Assembly (NCBI GenBank): GCA_947683425.1
Contig: CANTUQ010000035.1
Span: 5,317,001-5,381,000, forward strand
Origin: Excoecaria cochinchinensis
Taxonomy: Eukaryota > Streptophyta > Magnoliopsida > Malpighiales > Euphorbiaceae
DNA length: 64,000 nt
Direction of reading: 5' to 3'
Position numbers and translations under genes: made by a program
Notes under the pieces: generated by a model
The model's input: only the letters and a program-made list of their open reading frames with translations
Told to the model about the DNA's origin: nothing
Databases searched by the model: none
Shown: positions 42,230 through 53,286 of the stretch, one piece after another
How the letters are laid out: each line of letters begins with the position of its first letter
Numbering within the stretch: the first letter of the stretch is position 1

Positions 42230-43006
42230 TGATGCGTGCACAGGGGGGGTCAACATTTCAAGATTATAAACAATGGAAGTTCATATTCATGGAGATCAAA
42301 TTTAAGAAGTGTTATAAAGAGCTTGAAGGAGGCTTTTACAAAGTACTTAGCGTTTTGGAAGCTTCTAGTGAAATTGGGCCAACTTAAGCCATTTTTGGGC
42401 CAATTTAAGTCATTTTTCGGTTTATACTACTTTGGGCTTAATTTGTACAAGTCATGTGCTTCATTTAAAAGTCACATGACTCATTTATTTAATGACTTAA
42501 TGGGCTAAACGAATTGGGCTTTTAGATTGGGTTTAGTGTAGTTATTTTTGGGTTTAATTAGTCTTTCTTTTGGGCTTATTTTAAGTGTGTTTAATTCTTT
42601 AGTTTGGGCTTAACTTATCTTGTAAAGCCCATAGACAATTCGGCCACACCATGTTTAAGGCCTCATTAGCGTTTGTTTTAGGATATTTGCTAGCTAGGGT
42701 TAGCCACCCTATAAATAGAACATGTTATGTTAAGAATTTCAGATTTTGGATGATATTCATTGGCTTAGCCGAATTTTCTTTTCTTAGAATAAGAGTGAAT
42801 TGCTTTCTTTTCTATTGCATGAAGAATTTGATTAACTTATCAATTGTTTGATTGTGGCGTTTTTCAGGTTCTTTAATTCCCGATTATTTGCGTTTTCAGT
42901 CACAGGTTGATTGGGGGTTCAATAGGGAGGGTGTTTATCTGATTTGGTTTGCTATTCGAATTGTATGTGTGGGTTTGTAGCTCGATAGCTATTGGGTTCC
43001 GCATCA
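42230..43006 (+). repeat. 3' LTR F, mosaic of A head and C body (777 bp)
   Basis: The first roughly 72 bp are LTR A (TGATGCGTGCACAGG to GAGATCAAATTT). It then switches to LTR C sequence (AAGTGTTATAAAGAGCTTGAAGG onwards, split as GTGTTATAAAGAGC), including TAGCTATTGGGTTCCGCATCA at the end. The GPVTRGRAKK-coding head of LTR C is replaced by the non-coding A head. Confidence 0.82.
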
Positions 43007-44773
43007 ATGTCCCAATACATCTTCTCACTACTAGGATGCATATTAAAGACCGTAGTGTGTGCCTCACTCAAAAGCTTTTTTCTTAACTCATCACTCTCGG
43101 GTGCACACAAACGATTCCTATACATAAGCACCCCATCGACAACTGAAAACTTGGACTGCTTACACGATCGGACCTCTTGCAAAACCTGCTGCAATCTCAA
43201 ATCATCCTTCTAAGCATCCACAATCGACTATCTCAATGTCGGTTTCACTCTCAATTGGGCAACCAACGCCCCATCTAAATCAAATCTCCACTTGAACTGT
43301 TGCAAAAACAAAGTCAAAACTGACTTCCTACTCAAAGTATCCGCAACCACATTGGCTTTGCCCGGATGATAATCGACAATGCAGTCATAGTCCTTAAACA
43401 ACTCAAACCATCGGCACTGTCTCATGTTCAACTCTTTCTGCGTGAGGAGATACTTTAAACTCTTATGATCCGTGAAAATCCTACACTTCTCCCCATACAG
43501 ATAATGCTGCCAAATTTCAAAGCAAAGATCACAACTGCTAATTCCAAATCATGCATCGGATAGTTCTTCTCATGAGGCATCAACTGACGAGATGCATAAG
43601 CCACAACTTTACCCTCTTGCATCAACACACATCCGAGTCTCATACCCGAAGCATCGCTGTACATTACAAACTCTTTACCCGAGATGGGTTGAGTCAATAC
43701 AGGAGCTTCAACTAACAATCTCTTCAACTTCTCAAAGCACAGCTGGCACTTATTCGACCACTCAAATCTGACTCCTTTCCTCAATAATCTCGTCATAGAA
43801 GCAGCGATAACTGAAAAACCCTTCATAAATCGACGGTAGTACCCTGCCAAACCAAGGAAGCTTCTCCCTTACGGAACATTCCGAGGCGCTTTCCAATTCA
43901 CAATCGCCTCAATCTTAGCGGAATCCACTTGAATACCCTTAGCCGACACAATGTGTCCCAAGAAAGACACCTCTCAAAGCCAAAAGTCACACTTGCTAAG
44001 CTTCGCAAACAAACGGTGCTCCCTCAAAACTTGCAACACTAACCGAAGATGCTCTTTATGCTTACTCTCATCTTTCGAGTAAACAAAATATCATCAATAA
44101 ACACCACTACAAATCGATCGAGATATGGCCTAAACACTCAGTTCATCAAATCCATAAAAGCCGTAGGTGCATTGGTCAAACCAAACGGAATCACAATGAA
44201 CTCATAATGGCCATACTGTGTCCAAAATACAGTCTTAACCACATCCGAATCCTGAACTCGAAGCTAATAATAACCCGACCGAACAACAATCTTGGAGAAA
44301 ACATCCGCACCTCTAAGCTGATAAAACAAATCTTTGACTCTAGGTAAGGGATACTTATTCTTCACCGTGACCTTATTAATTTGCCTATAGTCGATACACA
44401 TCCTCAAGGTGCCATCCTTCTTCTTAACAAACAACACCGGAGCTCCCCATGGAGATATGTTGTGTCTAATAAACCTCTTATCCAATAACTCTTGTAGCTG
44501 AGTCTTAAGTTCCCTCAACTCTACAGAAGCCATCTGATAAGGTGCTTTTGAAATGGGCAAAGTACCCGGCATGATCTCTATGGATAACTCCACTTCTCTC
44601 TCAGAGGCAATCCAGGCAACTCACTTGGAAATACATCACCAAACTCCTTAACAACTGGGATATCCTCAATCTCAACCTGATCACTCTTAGAATCCAACAC
44701 CAATGCTAAAAATGCCTCACAGCCTTTCCTCATAAACCTCTTAGCTTGCATAGCGGAAATCACATTACTCAAG
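43007..44773 (-). pseudogene. Tekay/Del-like pol, inverted: RT, RNase H, start of integrase
   Basis: On the minus strand from 44773: GDVFPSELPGLPL, then LLDKRFIRHNISPWGAPVLF and CIDYRQINKVTVKNKYPLP (44593-44264). The catalytic FIDDILF lies near 44104-44084. RNase H follows (43850-43228) with YSDASGMRLGCVLMQ, LAVVIFALK and VVADTLSRKSVL. Then KFSVVDGVLMYRNRLCAP and the start of the integrase finger, HTTVFNMHPSSEKMYWD, down to 43007. Several frame changes and stops occur (for example near 44264, 43856 and 43450). The D-x-GST protease and SPWGAPVLF wording fit the Tekay/Del lineage. Confidence 0.82.
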
Positions 44774-45584
44774 TGATGCATGCACAGGGGGGTCAACATT
44801 TCAAGATTATAAACAATGGAAGTTCATATTCATGGAGATCAAATTTGGAGAAGTTAAAGAAGGCATGAAGGAAGTCCGTGGGCCAAATTTATGAAGAAGC
44901 CAAATTGAAGATGGACATGTGCTAGTCATGTGACTACTTAACATGTGCAGGTCATGTGACCTTGACATGTGCTATGCATGTGAGCCAGAGCATGTGCAAT
45001 GCATGTGCTAATTGGTGGATTAAGGGGCTGATTTATTTGGGCTTTTATTTATTATTTTTATTTGATTATTTGTAATATGTTAGGCCTTAACTTATTCTTT
45101 TGGGCTTATTTAAGTGAGATGGGCTTTAATTAGCTTAGGCTCATTTAATTAGTTCTTTTTAGGCCTTTTGGGCTGAATTTTAAGTTAATTCGTCTGGGCT
45201 TTAGTTATCTTGATGTAAGACCCATGTTTTAAGGCCTATTTGATTAATTAGGGTTTTTATTAGCTTAAGGGAGTATAAATACTCTACAAAAACGAGATTG
45301 GCGGAAGATTTGATTAATTTGATAAATTTCTTTTGGCTTGGCCGAATTCTTCATTGGAGAGGATTGTTTGTCTTCTTCTTTTGCATCAAGAACTTTAATT
45401 CTTATCAAGGTATTTACTTTGTGGCGAATTCTGTTCTTGTGTTTTTAAATCAATCTATTATAAGCGTTTCCATTCACATAGTTGTTTGGGGGTTCTTTAG
45501 ATTGGGGGTTTATTCTTGTTCATGTCTATGCCATATTGTATGTTCAAGTGGTTTCGGGTTCTTTACCCTTGGGGTTCTGCATCA
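44774..45584 (+). repeat. 5' LTR, A type (short CATGTG array)
   Basis: It starts TGATGCATGCAC (one change) and ends TTCTGCATCA. The CATGTG array (44918-45010) has fewer units than in other A copies, which explains the shorter length. TATA at GTATAAATACT near 45272. Confidence 0.9.
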
Positions 45585-45586
45585 TT

Positions 45587-45598
45587 TGGTATCAGAGC
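45587..45598 (+). promoter_or_regulatory. Primer binding site
   Basis: TGGTATCAGAGC two bases after the LTR. The leader (45599-46824) holds CTGTTCA-type repeats (about 45835-45900), a TAAGTCATTTTGTCTTAG repeat pair near 46090-46185, and the conserved block with CACGTG at 46769-46774. Confidence 0.9.
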
Positions 45599-46824
45599 TT
45601 GGATTTGGATTAAATTCATATTTATCCATGTTTGTTTGCTGTTTTTATTCATTAATTTTCAATTTATTTGATTCCTAAAATTTAGGAACCCTTGTTCATC
45701 ATAGTGGCCTAAATTATAGGGAGCTTTGTTTTAGGTGTTATTTCTTATTGTTTGATCTTGATTTCTAGGTTATTAGTTGTTCTAGTTGTTATCTAGCTAA
45801 AAATTAAAAAAAAATAAAAAAAGAATTTCGTAGTACTGTTCACATGTATTGTTCATTCCACTGTTCACATGTACTGTTCATCGCACAGTTCATCCGAATT
45901 TACTGGTCATTCGAATTTAGAAAAAGTATTTTAATTTGGGTTAACTTTGGTTGGTGTGAACAATTAGGATTGTATTTCTTTAGGATAGAATTGTTATTAT
46001 CTAATTAGTTAGAGATAATTCAAAAAAAAAAAAGAAAAGAAATTAGGATTGGAACATTATTTAAATTAGGACATTAAATTAGATAAGTTTCATTTTGTCT
46101 TAAGTCTAGACATTTGGGTTTCCATATCTTGAACTAATTAAGACATAGTGGATAAGTCATTTTGTCTTAGTTTAGACATTTGGGTTTCCTTATTTGATCT
46201 TATTAAGACATATTGGTTTAATCTTTATCTTATTTTGGACAAACATTTGGGTTTCTTAATCTTGTTTTAGTCTGGACATTTTGTTGTCTCCTTTCCATTT
46301 TGTCTTAGTGTGATAATACATATTGTCTCAAATTGAATTTTCCATTAGGGAGATTTCAATTTCTGCATTATTGCATTAGTTTTGTCATTTCTTTCATTCT
46401 TAAGTTTCCATTTTTGGTGTCTTTGTGTTTTTGCTTCCGATTACACTATAATTAACAATTTGATTCTTGTTAGTTAAATTTACATAATTCGGACAACATA
46501 CATATCTTCACCTTGTATGCTCATTTCAACGTTCTTCACTTTGGTCTTTTGCTTCTAGCTTTGTGCCTATCTTCTTTGTTAAGTATTTTCATTGCATTCT
46601 TTACCATAATTTGCTGCTTGTGAACTATTTTGACTTGAGTTTGAGTTCTGAAGTGCAACTGAAGGTAACAAGCTTGAGTGGTAAAAGGCTTGAGTGTGTG
46701 AGCTTAAAGGAGGGTAAAAGCCTTATTTTGAGTGAAACACGAGTGGAGTGTCATATTTTGAGTGTAAACACGTGAGGGAGTGTGTGAGGCTATTATCTAA
46801 CATCTGTTTTGCAGACTTTAGATC

Positions 46825-47661
46825 ATGTCAAGAAGGGAAGGAAAGGAAACAATGCATGAGGAGGAGGAAGCGATGCCTGATATAAAAATGATGTACAAAG
46901 CCTTCATTAATGAGTTCAAGAAGTTAAATACTAGGATGGATAGGATGGAGGAGAGAATAAATGAATCTACTAAAATAAAAAATCGAAGTAAATCAATTGA
47001 CCGTCATAGGAAAAATAAAGATTCTGAAGATATGGAATTGAGGTTTAAACAACTCTTTAGACAGCTAGATAAGTGTTTGAAAAAGGAGAAAAGAAAGAAA
47101 GAGGAAGTTGCACTGGAAGAGATTATGTGTGAAGCTAAAAGAGATGTTATAGATTTGTATGACAATGAGGTTGTGAGTGAAGAAGAAATCAGTGGAAGTG
47201 AAGTAGTTGTTGTTTTGAGTGAGAAAGAAGATGTTTGTTTAGTTAAGATGGAAGATCAGCATGTTATGATTGATCTTGTAGTGCTTAAGGAGGCTAAGTT
47301 GAACATGGAGAAAGGAAAGGACCATGATCAGAATGAAATGGTTGTATTGAATAATCATGTTTTTCCTAGTGTTTTTGTTAAATTGCAGGAAAATGATGAG
47401 TGCTCAGCTGAAGAAGCATTCATTTTATTTCCACCTGTTCAAAAGATCGTATATGAAGATGAATTCATTCTACAAGTTTCCATTCCCAACTTAAACAAGA
47501 CGAAGATTCGAGGACGAATCTTTTCTAAAAAGGGAGGGAATGATGCGTGCACAGGGGGGTCAACATTTCAAGATTATAAACAATGGAAGTTCATATTCAT
47601 GGAGATCAAATTTGGAGAAGTTAAAGAAGGCTTGAAGGAAGTCCGTGGGCCAAATTTATGA
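46825..47661 (+). CDS. Orphan-domain protein, 278 aa, intact
   Basis: Start MSRREGKETMHEEEEAMPD. The predicted coiled coil KKLNTRMDRMEERINESTK (residues about 34-52) is shared with the N-terminus of gag. A basic segment follows (RSKSIDRHRKNKDSEDMELR and QLDKCLKKEKRKKEE), then an acidic centre (EEEISGSEVVVVLSEKEDV), MEDQHVMIDLVVLKEAKLN, AEEAFILFPPVQKIVYEDEF and IPNLNKTKIRGRIF. After the PPT the frame enters the 3' LTR and ends there (ACTGGSTFQDYKQWKFIF, then FGEVKEGLKEVRGPNL). There is no gag core, zinc knuckle or enzyme. It is about 90% identical by eye to 55799-56623. Role unknown; a particle or RNA-binding cofactor is a guess. Confidence 0.85.
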   Translation: MSRREGKETMHEEEEAMPDIKMMYKAFINEFKKLNTRMDRMEERINESTKIKNRSKSIDRHRKNKDSEDMELRFKQLFRQLDKCLKKEKRKKEEVALEEIMCEAKRDVIDLYDNEVVSEEEISGSEVVVVLSEKEDVCLVKMEDQHVMIDLVVLKEAKLNMEKGKDHDQNEMVVLNNHVFPSVFVKLQENDECSAEEAFILFPPVQKIVYEDEFILQVSIPNLNKTKIRGRIFSKKGGNDACTGGSTFQDYKQWKFIFMEIKFGEVKEGLKEVRGPNL

Positions 47662-48362
47662 AGAAGCCAAATTGAAGATGGACATGTGCTAGTCATGTGA
47701 CTACTTAACATGTGCAGGTCATGTGACCTTGACATGTGCTATGCATGTGAGCCAGAGCATGTGCAATGCATGTGCTAATTGGTGGATTAAGGGGCTGATT
47801 TATTTGGGCTTTTAGTTTAGGCTTTTATTTATTATTTTCATTTAATTATTTGTAATATGTTAGGCCTTAAATTATTCTTTTGGGCTTATTTAAGTGAGAT
47901 GGGCTTTAATTAGCTTAGGCTCATTTAATTAGTTCTTTTTAGGCCTTTTGGGCTGAATTTTAAGTTAATTCGTGTGGGCTTTAGTTATCTTGATGTAAGG
48001 CCCATCTTTTAAGGCCTATTTGATTAATTAGGGTTTTTATTAGCTTAAGAGAGTATAAATACTCTACAAAAATGAGATTGGAGGAAAATTTGATTAATTT
48101 GATAATTTCTTTTGGCTTGGCCGAATTCTTCATTGGAGAGGATTGTTTGTCTTCTTCTTTTGCATCAAGAACTTTAATTCTCATCAAGGTATTTACTTTG
48201 TGGCAAATTCTGTTCTTGTGTTTTTAAATCAATCTATTATAAGCATTTCCATTCACATAATTGTTTGGGGTTCTTTAGATTGGGGGTTTATTCTTGTTCA
48301 TGTCTATGCCATATTGTATGTTCAAGGGGTTTCGGGTTCTTTAGCCTTGGGGTTCCGCATCA
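47541..48362 (+). repeat. 3' LTR, A type
   Basis: From TGATGCGTGCAC to CCGCATCA, followed by TCAAG. The CATGTG array is at 47678-47775. Confidence 0.92.
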
Positions 48363-48367
48363 TCAAG

Positions 48368-48871
48368 GAACTTGAACCCAAACCTTTCACCACAACAGAA
48401 GACTGATCTCTACTGCGCAACACAACCACTTTCCTATGACAATCCACTACTGCCTGATGCTTACTCAACCAATCCATACCCAAAATCAGATCAAACTCTC
48501 GAAAGGGCAACTCAATCAAATCCGCAGAAAACTCAGCACCTTGGACCAAAAGAGGACAATTCCTATACACTCTACTCAAATTGACACTATGCCCTAAAGG
48601 ACTGGTCACACAAACCTCATAATCTAACTGATTAATATCATGCAACTTATCAAATAACTTACTCGTGCACAAATATGAGTGTGTGGAACCAGGGTCAATT
48701 AGAGCATATAACTCAGTGTCAAAGAGTAGGAACTTACCAGCAATTACATTCGGAACATCCTGCTCATCCTGAGCTCTCATAGCATACGCTCTAGCTGGAA
48801 CCGTCAAGGGACAATCAACCGACTCTGATGGAGCTCCTTCTCTAGGCCGACCAACTCAACCTCTACCTCGG
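48368..48871 (-). pseudogene. Aspartic protease region of the inverted Tekay-like element
   Basis: Continuation of the element split by 44774-48362. The minus-strand frame (about 48807-48370) reads RAYAMRAQDEQDVPNVIAGK, then the active site LIDPGSTHSYL, FREFDLILGMDWLSKHQAVV and VVVLRSRD. This is the retroviral-type protease of the Tekay/Del lineage. It is cut at 48871 by an inverted LTR, so gag is missing. Confidence 0.85.
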
Positions 48872-49500
48872 TGATGCAGAACCCCAAGGTTAAAGAACCC
48901 AAAACCCCTTGAACATACAATATGTCATGAACATAAATAAGAACAAACCCCCAACTAAAGAACCCCCAAACAACTATGTGAATGGAAATGCTTATAATAG
49001 ATTGATTTTAAAATACAAGAACAGAATTCGCCACAAAGTAAATACCTTGATAAGAATTAAAAGTTTTTGATGCAAAAGAAGAAGACAAACAATCCTCTCC
49101 AATGAAGAATTCGGCCAAGCCAAATAAAAGTCTCAAAATATCATAATATTTAAGTTTGAATTACAATCTCATTTTTTAGGAGTATTTATACTCCCTTAAA
49201 CCAATAAAAACCCTAATTAATCAAATAGGCCGTTAAACATGGGCCTTACACTAAGATAACTAAATCCCACACTAATTAACTTAAAATACAGCCCAAAAAG
49301 CCTAAAAATAACTAATTAAATAAGCCCAAGCTAATTCAAGCCCATCTCACTTAAATAAACCCAAAAGAATAAGTTAAGGCCTAACATATTACAAATAATC
49401 AAAAAAAATAATAAATAAAAGCCTAAACTAAAATCCCAAACAAATCAGCCCCTTAATCCACCAATTAGCACATGCATTGCACATGCTCAAGCTCACATGC
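48872..49500 (-). repeat. Inverted A-type LTR, U3 head missing
   Basis: It starts TGATGCAGAACCCC (reverse U5 end, one change) and runs to the CATGTG array (GCTCACATGC at 49500), where a forward LTR begins. About 250 bp of U3 are missing. Confidence 0.8.
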
Positions 49501-50913
49501 TGATGCGTGTACAGGGGGGTCAACATTGCAAGATTATAAACTTGTGCAATGTAGGTTAAATTTATGGAAGTTAAAGAAGTCTTGAAGGTGGTTTACTGAA
49601 TTATGAGGAAGCAAAAAAAGAGACTTTGAAGAGAGGCAAGTGCAAGTCATGTGACACCTTGACATGTGCAAGTCATGCGACCTTCACATGTGCCATCCAT
49701 GTGCTTTGACATGTGCTAGACATGTTGATGCGGAACCCCAAGGCTAAAGAATCCAAAACTCCTTAAACATACAATATGGCATAGACATGAATAAGAGTAA
49801 ATCCCCAACCCTATTGAACCCCCAATCAATAAAGTGAAAGGAAACGCAAATAATTAGGTTGATTTAAATACAAGAATAGAATTCGCCACAAGTAATTACT
49901 TTGATAAGAATTTATGTTCTTAATGCAAAAGAAGAAGACAATCCATCCTCTCCAAAGATGAATTCGGCCAAGCGAAAAGAAATTTATCAAAATAATCAAA
50001 TCTGCCTCCAATCTCGTTTTTGTGGAGTATATGTACTCCCTTAAGCTAGAAAAAACCCTAATTAATCAAATAGGCCTTTAAACATGGGCCTTACACCAAG
50101 ATAACTAAAGCCCACACTAATTAACTTAAAATACAGCCCAAAAAGCCTAAAAAGAACTAATTAAATGAGTCCAAGCTAATTAAAGCCCATCTCACTTAAA
50201 TTAGCCCAAAAGAATAAGTTAAATCAAATAAAAAAATAATAAATAAAAGCCTAAACTAAATGCCCAAACAAAACAGCCCATTAAGTCCATTAATTGGCAC
50301 ATGCATTGTACATATAATGTGTCACATGATGTGCACATGCATATGCCAATTAATGGACTTAATGGGTTGTTTTGTTTGGGCTTTTAGTTTAGGCTTTTAT
50401 TTGTTATTTTTATATTTGATTATTTGTAATATGCTAGGCCTTAACTTATTCTTTCGGGCTTATTTAAGTGAGATGGGCTTTAATTAGCTTGGGCTCATTT
50501 AATTAGTTCTTTTTAGGCTTTTTAGGCTGTATTTTAAGTTAATTAGTGTGGGCTTTAGTTATCTTGGTGTAAGGCCCATGTTTAAAGGCCTATTTAATTA
50601 ATTAAGATTTTTTCTAGCTTAAGGGAGTATATATACTCCTCAAAAACGAGATTGGAGGCAGATTTGATTATTTTGATAAATTTCTTTTAGCTTGGCCGAA
50701 TTCATCTTTGGAGAGGATAGCTTGTGTTCTTCTTTTGCATTAAGAACATAAATTCTTATCAAAGTAATTACTTGTGGCGAATTCTGTTCTTGTATTCCTT
50801 TCACTTTATTGATTGGAGGTTCAATAGGGTTGGAGATTTATTCTTATTCATGTCTATGCCATATTGTATGTTCAAGGGGTTTCGGGTTGTTTAGCCTTGG
50901 GGTTTCCGCATCA
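49501..50913 (+). repeat. 5' LTR G (G1), interrupted by an inverted LTR piece
   Basis: The left part, 49501-49725, begins TGATGCGTGTACAGG with ATTGCAAG-type head and ends in CATGT. The right part, about 50343-50913, runs from CCAATTAATGGACTTAATGG to TTCCGCATCA. The TATA region reads GTATATATACT near 50627. A PBS follows. The piece between (49726-50342) is inverted. Confidence 0.78.
49726..50342 (-). repeat. Inverted G-type LTR without U3 head, forms a fold-back
   Basis: It begins TGATGCGGAACCCC (reverse U5 end) and ends in the CATGTG region. It then turns directly into the forward copy of the same sequence, so 49726-50342 and 50343-50913 form a large imperfect palindrome centred near 50342. 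Confidence 0.75.
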
Positions 50914-50915
50914 TT

Positions 50916-50928
50916 TGGTATCAGAACC
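50916..50928 (+). promoter_or_regulatory. Primer binding site of G1
   Basis: TGGTATCAGAACC, two bases after the LTR. It has one change from TGGTATCAGAGCC. Confidence 0.8.
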
Positions 50929-51733
50929 AAAGTTAAGGTAAATTCCTATTTATCTTAGTGTTAAGTTTGCATTTTCTTTTTCTTTGAATTCTAGTTGTTT
51001 ATGCCGAATTAGGTTGCATTAAGTTTCTTAGTTAATTGTGCTTTTTGTGTGTTTAAATTAGCCTTTTCTTATCTTACCTTTACCTTGAATTCGTGAAATA
51101 GCCTTGAACTGAAATCTTGAACATCCTTTGCTTTGAATCCGAATCCTAGTAGAAGAAGATTAGAGATTAGTTTGCTGTTTTGAAAAAAAAAAAGAAATTT
51201 TCGCAAAGCCATAACTTTTGACTCGGGTGTCCGATTTGCTATTATAAGATATTTTCGAAAAGAGAATTTGGAGCTCTACAATCATTATTGGGCTATGGCC
51301 TATGTAACTGCCCGTTTTGGACCTCAAAAACAACGTTTAGATCTTCATTTTTCACTTTGAAGTTTTTGTGTTTTTCAAAAGGGGCTTTAGAAGACGTTTG
51401 GTAGTTTGTATTCTGGTTGTTATTTATTTCATTAAAAAAAACAAAAAAAAAAGAAAAGAAAAGAAAAGAAGAGGAAAAAAAACGTGAAAGAAAGAATAGA
51501 GGAGGAGAAAAGGTTAGGGAGTGGATTCGGCCAAGGGAGTATATTTATAGCAAAAGAGAAAATCCAAATCCATTAATAGGTGGGAAAACTTAATCCTAAG
51601 TGCTTGAGGATTAGGAGCAGCAATTAATCCTTTTCTAAATAGAGATAGGAATCCTTTAAGTAATAGGAAAAAAATTAATCCTATTCATTTTGGGAATAGG
51701 AAAACTTAATCCTAAACCACCTTTGATTATTAT

Positions 51734-52420
51734 TGATGTGAGAATGACCAAGGAACCAAGAGATGAACTAGCTTTACCAGAAGGCCCAGTGACTAGATCA
51801 AGAGCCAAGAAATTCAAGGAGGGTCTCAAAGCCTACATGGGCCGAATGGTGGAAGATATGGACAAGCAAGAGGAGTTGGGGCCGAATCTTCAAGAGGGAA
51901 CTCAAATGGGCTCATTAATTTGTTTAAAGCCAATGGAATAAGCTTTGGGCAGCCCAAACGTTATGTTAGGCGTGTGGGCTTGTTTTTGGGCTCATTAAGT
52001 TGTGTTTTGTTATTTATTTAAGTTATTGGGTTTAATTTCTTATTTATTAGGCTTAATTAGCGAAATGGGCTTAAGTTAGTTATGTTTGGCAGCCCATTGT
52101 TAAGGCCTTGTTTAGTTAGGGTTTCTTTTTAATTAGTGGTATAAATACCACGTGATAGAATGTATTAGGGGACTTTTGGCCGAATTTACCATTGGGGAGG
52201 ATTTGTCTTCTTCTTTTGCATCAGGAACGATTTTCTTATCAAGGTATTTCATCTTGTGGCGAATTTCTGTTCTTATTCTTCAAATCAATCTATCATAAGC
52301 GTTTCCTTTCATTTTATTGATTGGGGGTTCTTTAGATTGGGGATTTAATTTCTGTTCTTGTTTCTTGCCATTTGTGTGTTTGGGGTTTCGGGTTCTATAT
52401 AGCCTTGGGGTTCCGCATCA
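51734..52420 (+). repeat. Solo LTR E, forward, TSD ATTAT
   Basis: From TGATGTGAGAATGACC to CCGCATCA, 687 bp, flanked by ATTAT at 51729-51733 and 52421-52425. The G2 leader at about 54868-54890 shows the related region without the insertion. The LTR-encoded tail (DELALPEGPVTRSRAKKFKE) is open from the LTR start to 51941. Confidence 0.93.
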
Positions 52421-52454
52421 ATTATTATCCAATCCGGATAAGGATTCATTTGTG

Positions 52455-52780
52455 CTACCATTTGCTTATCATTTTGGATATCATTTTCCTATCATTTGCT
52501 AACCATTTTTGGTAACATTTTCCTAACATTTGCTATCCATTTTTTGTAACATTTTGGTACCATTTTACTGTAATTTTTACACCATTTGGTATCATTTTGC
52601 CATAATTTTTTTTACCATTTTTCCATCATTTGCCTACCATTTTGGTAACATTTTGCCATCATTTTTACACCATTTTGATATCATTTTGACATCATTTTTC
52701 TACCATTTTGCCATCATTTTGCTATCATTTTACTACCATTTTGGTATCATCTTCTTATCATTTTGACATCATTTTGCACA
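52455..52780 (+). repeat. ATTTTGG/CATTTTG minisatellite in the G1 leader
   Basis: Degenerate units of about 10-12 bp, such as CCATTTTGGTAT, CATTTTGCCAT and CATTTTGACAT, repeat for about 325 bp. A similar but shorter array is at 54911-55160 in G2. The open frames across it are low-complexity and not genes. Confidence 0.8.
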
Positions 52781-53286
52781 CAACTTGACACATAAATTAG
52801 AGCTTGATACACCATTCGGCCTATTCATCATTTTGGCTCTAAATTGAATTGTATTGAGTGCATTATGTCATACTTAGTATAATTAGGTTTCTTTGTTATT
52901 TTCTTGCTTTGTTGGGTAGAATAACTAGGTTCTATATTTGGTTTACTTTGTAGTGAATCAAATTCATACATTTTATCCAGATTATCATTTTTCTTAATTC
53001 TTGTTACTTATTTCTTTGTTTTGAGCTTGCTTTTGTTCCTTTATACTGTTAGAGTATCTTTGCTTATTTTAATACTCTAATTTGGATATAATCAAGTGGT
53101 ATACCAGTCTTGTCCGTGTACCACCTTCATTGTGTCTAGAGTCTTCTTTTCTAGCTTTGAACTTTCTTTTATTGTTAGTTGCTTATTTCTTTGCTTTCTA
53201 AAACGTACTCAAATTCTTGGTTTGTGAATTGAATTCTGAAGTGCAATTTTTAAGTTGCAATTAGAGTGGTAAAAGACAAGAGCGTG

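Larger units (their letters stand above)
44774..48362 (+). mobile_element. Complete non-autonomous element, A-type LTRs, TSD TCAAG
   Basis: TCAAG lies at 44769-44773 and 48363-48367. LTRs are 44774-45584 (811 bp) and 47541-48362 (822 bp), with PBS at 45587-45598, an intact ORF 46825-47661 and PPT AAAAGGGAGGGAA. It inserted in the inverted Tekay-like element. With an intact ORF, matching TSD and both LTRs, this is one of the two best-preserved parasites in the window. Confidence 0.93.

Noticed and set aside
52317..52766. Open frames rich in Phe/Ile/His over the ATTTTGG array (also 54986-55177)
   Set aside because: Low-complexity translation of a minisatellite, not a gene.
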